Shown one piece after another: positions 59,435-64,000 of a stretch of 64,000 nucleotides of DNA. How positions within the stretch are numbered: position 1 is the stretch's first letter; the number at the start of each line of letters is the position of its first letter. The translations under genes were made by a program, and so were the position numbers. The stretch spans positions 124,001 through 188,000 of the forward strand of contig NZ_OBEL01000006.1 in NCBI RefSeq assembly GCF_900215605.1, written 5' to 3'. The notes below the pieces were generated by a model that did no database searches, was not told the origin of the DNA, and saw only the letters and a program-made list of their open reading frames with translations. This stretch comes from Cohaesibacter gelatinilyticus. GTDB lineage: Bacteria > Pseudomonadota > Alphaproteobacteria > Rhizobiales > Cohaesibacteraceae.

Positions 59435-60595
59435 CTACCAAGCCGCCTGATAGATCGCCAAGGCCTCTGCCTCTGACACTTCACGTGGGTTGTTGACCAG
59501 CAGACGGGTCTGCAACATGGCATCGCTTGCCATACGAAGCAGATCCCCTTCGTCGATACCAACCTCTCGCAGGCGGGTTTCCAATCCCAGATCTTCCGCC
59601 AAAGCCGCCAATCGGTCGATCAGTGCCTCACAACGGCGATCATGCGCTGCGCTGCCAAGGTCAGGAAAGATCAATGGAGCCAGATCCGCATAAGCCTTGC
59701 CACAGGCGGGCATATTGAAGCGCATCACATGGGGCAGAACCAGCGCGTTCGATAGACCATGCGGCACATGGAAGATCCCCCCGATAGGATAGGCCAAGGC
59801 ATGTACAGCTGCGACCGGGCTATTGGCAAAGGCCTGCCCTGCCAGCAATGAGCCAAGCAACATGTCAGATCGTACTTGCGGATCTGTGCCATCCTTCACC
59901 GCCGAAACAATATTGGCACCAAGCAACAGCAAGGCTTGCTGTGCCAGACCACGAGAAATCGGATTGTTATTGATGGATGCCGATGTATAGGCCTCAATCG
60001 CATGCACCATGGCATCAATCCCGGTAGCCGCTGTCACATGCGGTGGCAGCCCAATTGTCAGACTGGCATCCAGCACCGCCAGATCAGGCAGGATCAACGG
60101 TGACACCACGCCTTTTTTCTCGGTTTCTCCCACGGTGATAATAGAAATGGGCGTCACCTCCGACCCGGTCCCCGCTGTAGTCGGGATCAACACCAAGGGC
60201 AATCGTTCTCCCTTGACCATCCCAACACCGTAAATGTCATCAAGCTGCTCATCACTTTTAGCCAGCAAAGCTGAGAGCTTGGCCACATCCAGCGAAGATC
60301 CACCGCCAAGACCGATAACAGCCTCAACGTCATCATCCCGAGCCTGCTGTTGCGCCGCCAGCACCAGATTGGCCGGAGGATCCGCTACCACATCATCAAA
60401 GATCACATACTCACCGCCAGCCTCACGGATCGAACGACAAAGCGGCTCAACCAGACCGGCAGCGAGCAATCCCTTATCTGTGACGATTTGAAGTTTACGG
60501 CCAAACTCCGCAACCAAACGCGGCCCCAACCCTGCTACAACGCCCGGCTCGCATAAAATGGATTTGGTGCTGTTAAATGTGAATGCCCCGGGCAT
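59435..60595 (-). CDS. Iron-containing alcohol dehydrogenase
   Basis: A 386-residue group III dehydrogenase. The NAD motif GGGSSLDVAKL is at about 97-107, TTAGTGSEVTPI at 139-150, and metal ligands occur as D and H in GIDAMVHAIEAYTS and HALAYPIGGIFHVPHGLSNA. It oxidises or reduces an alcohol/aldehyde; substrate cannot be read from the sequence, and maleylacetate reductase-type enzymes look similar. Single gene, no close partner. Confidence 0.92.
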   Translation of the reverse strand: MPGAFTFNSTKSILCEPGVVAGLGPRLVAEFGRKLQIVTDKGLLAAGLVEPLCRSIREAGGEYVIFDDVVADPPANLVLAAQQQARDDDVEAVIGLGGGSSLDVAKLSALLAKSDEQLDDIYGVGMVKGERLPLVLIPTTAGTGSEVTPISIITVGETEKKGVVSPLILPDLAVLDASLTIGLPPHVTAATGIDAMVHAIEAYTSASINNNPISRGLAQQALLLLGANIVSAVKDGTDPQVRSDMLLGSLLAGQAFANSPVAAVHALAYPIGGIFHVPHGLSNALVLPHVMRFNMPACGKAYADLAPLIFPDLGSAAHDRRCEALIDRLAALAEDLGLETRLREVGIDEGDLLRMASDAMLQTRLLVNNPREVSEAEALAIYQAAW

Positions 60596-60661
60596 GGTGT
60601 TCCCCCTGTTCTAATCTTGGGAAGAAGTCTAGACAGAATGTCGCAGCACAGGCAAGACAGC

Positions 60662-60699
60662 AAAAATACAGAAGGCCTTTGCAGCACGAACCGCAAAGG
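60662..60699 (-). terminator. Probable terminator of the metal ABC operon
   Basis: On the minus strand CCTTTGC, ten-base loop, GCAAAGG, then CCTTCTGTATTTTT; perfect 7-bp stem with a late T-run, 30 bp past the last permease stop. Confidence 0.65.
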
Positions 60700-60728
60700 T
60701 CTCTAATTTCATCAGCAATACTAAAAGT

Positions 60729-61586
60729 TTAGCTCGCAGCTTCCACCATCACCTTGCTGGCTGCCTTGGTCTTTTGAATAGCCCAAACAAAGGCAAAGAC
60801 AAAAACAGCACTCATCAAAAGTACAATGGTCGGCGCTGGAGCGCTATCCAGCCAGAAGCTCAAATAGACACCGCCCACACTACAGCCAATGGCAACGATT
60901 GAGGCAATCAGAAGCATGGAACGGAAGGTTCTGGTGAAGAGAAAAGCCACAGCACCTGGTGCTATCAGATAGGCGATGGACAGGATCAGACCAACGGTAG
61001 ACAAAGCCCCAACGACAGACAGGGAAATCGCAGCCAGCAGTCCATAATGGAGCCAGCGCGTCGGTAGTCCAATAGCCCGTGCATGCTGTTCATCAAAGGA
61101 AAGCGCAAGCAAGTCCAGACGTTTGATCAGCACAAATCCTGCGCAAATGAGCCCGATGATGGCCGCCTGTAGCAGATCAGCATAGGACACTCCAAGCATA
61201 TTGCCATAGAGGATGTGATCCAGATGAACATCTGTCTCGATCTTCAAATAAAGCACGATACCGAATGCAAACATGCCGGAGAAAACAATGCCAAGGATCG
61301 TATCTTCCTTGACCCGGCTATTCTCTTTCAAGAAGCCGGTGGAGATGGCGCAGAACATGCCCGCAGCAAACGCCCCGATCAGGAAAGGAATATTGAGAAG
61401 ATAGGCAATCACCACGCCGGGGAAGACAGCATGAGCAATCGCATCCCCCATCAAGGACCAGCCCTTCAGCACCACATAGCAAGACAATAGAGCCATGGGA
61501 AAGCTGACCAGAATGACTGCCAGATAGGCTTTTTGCATGAAAGGAAACTGGAAAGGCATCAAAGCCAGGTCAAACCATTCGCTCAT
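60729..61586 (-). CDS. Metal ABC transporter permease (SitD/MntD-type)
   Basis: A 285-residue permease of the ABC-3 family with about eight helices: GDAIAHAVFPGVVIAYLL, then GDAIAH-type loops near 51-60 and ARAIGLPTRWLHYGLLA. It starts inside the preceding permease gene (4-bp overlap). Together with the other three genes it imports manganese, iron or zinc. Assignment to a metal is not possible from sequence. Confidence 0.9.
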   Translation of the reverse strand: MSEWFDLALMPFQFPFMQKAYLAVILVSFPMALLSCYVVLKGWSLMGDAIAHAVFPGVVIAYLLNIPFLIGAFAAGMFCAISTGFLKENSRVKEDTILGIVFSGMFAFGIVLYLKIETDVHLDHILYGNMLGVSYADLLQAAIIGLICAGFVLIKRLDLLALSFDEQHARAIGLPTRWLHYGLLAAISLSVVGALSTVGLILSIAYLIAPGAVAFLFTRTFRSMLLIASIVAIGCSVGGVYLSFWLDSAPAPTIVLLMSAVFVFAFVWAIQKTKAASKVMVEAAS

Positions 61587-62476
61587 GATGCGCGCTCCTG
61601 TCCATCAACCTGATCCATGACTTGCTCATTCAATGCCTCTCTGGCTTTTTGGCGAGAAGCCAACAGGCCATATTTCGGAGCAAAGACAAAGGTGACGAGG
61701 AAGATCAAGGTCTGCAACACAACGATGATGCCACCAGTTGCTCCGTCCAGAAAATAGCTGAAATAGGCCCCGAAAAAGCCAGTCCCGGCGCCAATGGCGA
61801 TTGCTACAGAAATCAGTTTCGGAAACCGATCACAGAGCAAATAGGCCGTCGCTCCGGGCGTTACCACCATCGCAATGACAAGGAAAGCGCCTACCGTCTG
61901 CAACGCTGCAACAGTAGATGCACTGAGCAAAGTAAAGAACAGGACCTTCAGCATATCCGGGTTCAGACCAATGGAGCGCGCATGATTCTCATCAAAGAAG
62001 GCCACCATCAGGTCCTTCCATTTGAAGAACAAAATCACCAGTGTCACGCCACCGATCAGCAAGAGCTGAAAGGAGTCACTCTTTGTAATGGCCAGAATAT
62101 TGCCCAGGACAATCGTCTGAATATTCACCGAGGTCGGAGACAACGAGACCATGAACAGCCCAAGACCAAAGAAGGACGTGTAGATCAATCCAATAATCGC
62201 ATCTTCGCGCAACTTGGTTCGCTGATTGAGAAACAGCATGGAGATGGCAGCCAAGCCACCAGCCAGGAAAGCCCCAAGCGAGAAAGGAAGCCCCAGCATA
62301 TAAGCACCGGCAACGCCGGGAACAATAGAATGCGACAGCGCATCACCAATCAACGACCAGCCCTTCAGCATCAAATAGGCTGACAGAAAAGCACAGATCG
62401 TACCGACCAAAGCGCTGATCACCATGGCATTGACCATATAACGATAGGCAAAAGGCTCAAGGAGCAGATCAATCAT
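61583..62476 (-). CDS. Metal ABC transporter permease (SitC/MntC-type)
   Basis: A 297-residue ABC-3 family permease; [19 protein letters not shown] and [16 protein letters not shown] match the family as in its partner. Start at 62476 (ATG) overlaps the ATPase end by 8 bp; the frame extends to 62563. About eight helices. With a second permease it forms the membrane channel as a heterodimer. Confidence 0.9.
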   Translation of the reverse strand: MIDLLLEPFAYRYMVNAMVISALVGTICAFLSAYLMLKGWSLIGDALSHSIVPGVAGAYMLGLPFSLGAFLAGGLAAISMLFLNQRTKLREDAIIGLIYTSFFGLGLFMVSLSPTSVNIQTIVLGNILAITKSDSFQLLLIGGVTLVILFFKWKDLMVAFFDENHARSIGLNPDMLKVLFFTLLSASTVAALQTVGAFLVIAMVVTPGATAYLLCDRFPKLISVAIAIGAGTGFFGAYFSYFLDGATGGIIVVLQTLIFLVTFVFAPKYGLLASRQKAREALNEQVMDQVDGQERAS

Positions 62477-63389
62477 ACCGAGCCTCTTGCGGCTTATCGA
62501 CCTTACCCTTCTCGCTCGCACCATCATCAGCTTCGCCATAGACAACAAACGGACGCTCATCATCAGTGATCACCGTTACCTGACGACTATCATCATCGTC
62601 ATGCAATTCCGAGCCACCCAGAATGAAGTGACGCAAGACACCACCGAAGGTCTTTTCCAAATTGGCCTGCGTAAAGACGTCCTTGGTGAGACCGGAATCC
62701 AGCACAGTTCGATTGATGAGAACCGTGCGATCACAAAATTCAGGGACGGAGCCCAGATTATGAGTGGAGACCAGCATCACATGTCCTTCCTCGCGCAACT
62801 CACGCAACAGAGCGGTAATCTGATCTTCGGTTTTCACATCCACGCCGGTAAATGGCTCGTCCAGCAAAATGACTTTGCCCTCCTGAGCCAGGGCCCGCGC
62901 AAGGAAAACACGTTTCTTCTGACCACCGGACAATTCGCCGATCTGGCGCTTGCGATAGTCAGCCATATTCACCCGCTCCAGCGCATCCTGAACCATTTCA
63001 TGGTCTTTGCGAGACGGAATGCGTAACCAACCCATATGGCCATAACGGCCCATCATCACCACGTCTTCCACCAGAACCGGAAAATTCCAATCCACTTCCT
63101 CGGCCTGAGGAACATAGGCAACCAGATTGCGTTTGAGGGCCTCGGCACCACTCATTCCCAAAATGGAGACGGAGCCGGTCGCCAGAGGAACAAATCCCAT
63201 CAAGGACTTGAAGAGGGTCGATTTTCCAGATCCATTCACCCCGACCAACGCAGTGATGGAGCCTTGCGGAATAGAGAAGCTTGCCTGCCGCAAGGCTGTA
63301 TGGCCATTGCGATAGGTAACTGTGATATTATCCGCGACTAGGCCCAACTCACGATTGTCGGGGTTTAGATCTGAGAACGGCTTTAGCAT
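62469..63389 (-). CDS. Metal ABC transporter ATPase (SitB/MntB-type)
   Basis: A 306-residue ATPase: Walker [10 protein letters not shown], signature LSGGQKKR, Walker B VILLDEP, and STHNLGS with the switch His. A long C-terminal tail of about 60 residues is rich in Asp and acidic (HDDDDSRQ), possibly metal-binding. ATG at 63389 lies 5 bp after the binding protein stop; the frame reaches 63416. Confidence 0.92.
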   Translation of the reverse strand: MLKPFSDLNPDNRELGLVADNITVTYRNGHTALRQASFSIPQGSITALVGVNGSGKSTLFKSLMGFVPLATGSVSILGMSGAEALKRNLVAYVPQAEEVDWNFPVLVEDVVMMGRYGHMGWLRIPSRKDHEMVQDALERVNMADYRKRQIGELSGGQKKRVFLARALAQEGKVILLDEPFTGVDVKTEDQITALLRELREEGHVMLVSTHNLGSVPEFCDRTVLINRTVLDSGLTKDVFTQANLEKTFGGVLRHFILGGSELHDDDDSRQVTVITDDERPFVVYGEADDGASEKGKVDKPQEARYD

Positions 63390-63393
63390 TATC

Positions 63394-64000
63394 TTATTCC
63401 ACCAACCCGTTCGCAATGGTCTGGGTGGTCACTTTGAGGAGATCCAAATAGGTCGGAACCGGCCCATCAGGCTCGGAAAGAGAGTCTACATAGAGCACAC
63501 CACCATATTGGGCGCCAGTTTCTTCCGCTACCTGTTTTGCACTTTTATCAGAGACTGTGCTCTCAGAAAAGATAACAGGGATTTTCTCAGCACGAACGGT
63601 ATCAATCACACGACGCACCTGCTTTGGCGTCCCCTGTTGATCGGCATTGATCGGCCACAGATACAATTCTTTCAGATCAAAGTCCCGTGCCAGATAACTA
63701 AACGCCCCTTCACTCGTCACCAGCCATTTTTTCTCATCCGGAATTCTGGAAAGACTGGCCCGAATCGGATCAACAATAGCTTTGAGCTGCTCGCTATAGG
63801 CTTTTGCATTGGCGTTATAGACGTCAGCATTGTCCGGATCATATTTCACCAGTGCTTTGCGAATATTATCGACATAGATCAGACCATCAGATGGTGACAT
63901 CCAGGCATGCGGATTTGGTTTGCCCTCATATGGACCAGACCCAATGCCCATAGGTTCAATACCTTCGGTCGCAACCACACTGGGCACATCAGACAGGTTG
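63394..64000 (-). CDS. Metal ABC transporter periplasmic binding protein (SitA/MntA-type), partial
   Basis: The C-terminal 200 residues of a cluster 9 solute-binding protein; the start lies outside the window. PNPHAWMSP contains one metal-ligating His, [11 protein letters not shown] and [20 protein letters not shown] carry the later Glu and Asp-region residues, and the end [16 protein letters not shown] is typical. It delivers Mn, Fe or Zn to the permeases. First gene of the operon. Confidence 0.9.
   Translation of the reverse strand, partial: NLSDVPSVVATEGIEPMGIGSGPYEGKPNPHAWMSPSDGLIYVDNIRKALVKYDPDNADVYNANAKAYSEQLKAIVDPIRASLSRIPDEKKWLVTSEGAFSYLARDFDLKELYLWPINADQQGTPKQVRRVIDTVRAEKIPVIFSESTVSDKSAKQVAEETGAQYGGVLYVDSLSEPDGPVPTYLDLLKVTTQTIANGLVE

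Overview
The window looks like the chromosome of an alphaproteobacterium, probably a marine-type member of the Hyphomicrobiales (Cohaesibacter/Stappia-like is a guess). The grounds are the soxSRT / soxVWXYZABCDEF arrangement, the three-domain MFS-PlsC-AMP ligase Aas protein, the DmeR-type repressor and moderate GC. It has two parts: a prophage segment (about 1-27,860) and a host segment (about 27,900-64,000).

Prophage (left edge to about 27,856). The late genes run rightward in the order of a T7-like podovirus: a helicase-like ATPase, small and large terminase, portal (head-tail connector), scaffold, major capsid, tail tube A, tail nozzle, three internal virion proteins (one with a tail-lysozyme domain, one with an HExxH metalloprotease motif), tail fibre with T7-type N-terminus, muramidase endolysin and an overlapping Rz/Rz1 spanin pair. 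Integrase and lysogeny control lie outside the window to the left. The segment ends at the 5' half of a tRNA-Arg(UCU), probably the attachment site. Three units run against the late genes and look like cargo: a partial membrane gene at the left edge, a secreted-protein gene inside a 1.73-kb unit bounded by 41-bp inverted repeats between scaffold and capsid genes, and a HigBA toxin-antitoxin pair between virion and fibre genes. An array of GGGGACAC and AGTTCCAC motifs precedes the terminase genes.

Host segment, left part (28.0-41.5 kb). pyrC; an Aas-type lysophospholipid acylation protein divergent from a TetR regulator with three palindromic sites between them; a tandem duplicated pair of about 690-residue calcium-binding-like repeat proteins; and an acyl-CoA synthetase / 3-hydroxybutyrate dehydrogenase operon divergent from a PAS-LuxR regulator.

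Sulfur oxidation island (41.6-57.2 kb). soxS-soxR-soxT run rightward and soxV-W-X-Y-Z-A-B-C-D-E-F leftward, followed by a DUF302 protein and a second YeeE/YedE transporter; two metallo-beta-lactamase-fold proteins (SoxG/SoxH-like) converge on them. SoxXA, SoxYZ, SoxB and SoxCD form the periplasmic thiosulfate-oxidising system, SoxVW and SoxS supply and maintain thiols, SoxEF is a flavocytochrome c-type sulfide dehydrogenase, and SoxR is an ArsR repressor with two cysteines placed as in persulfide sensors. Related AT-rich motifs stand upstream of soxV/soxS, soxX and the metallo-hydrolase pair.

Right end (57.2-64 kb). A His-rich MFS metal exporter with a DmeR/RcnR-type repressor, a YaiI/DUF188 protein, an iron-type alcohol dehydrogenase and a SitABCD/MntABCD-type metal ABC importer that runs off the right edge.
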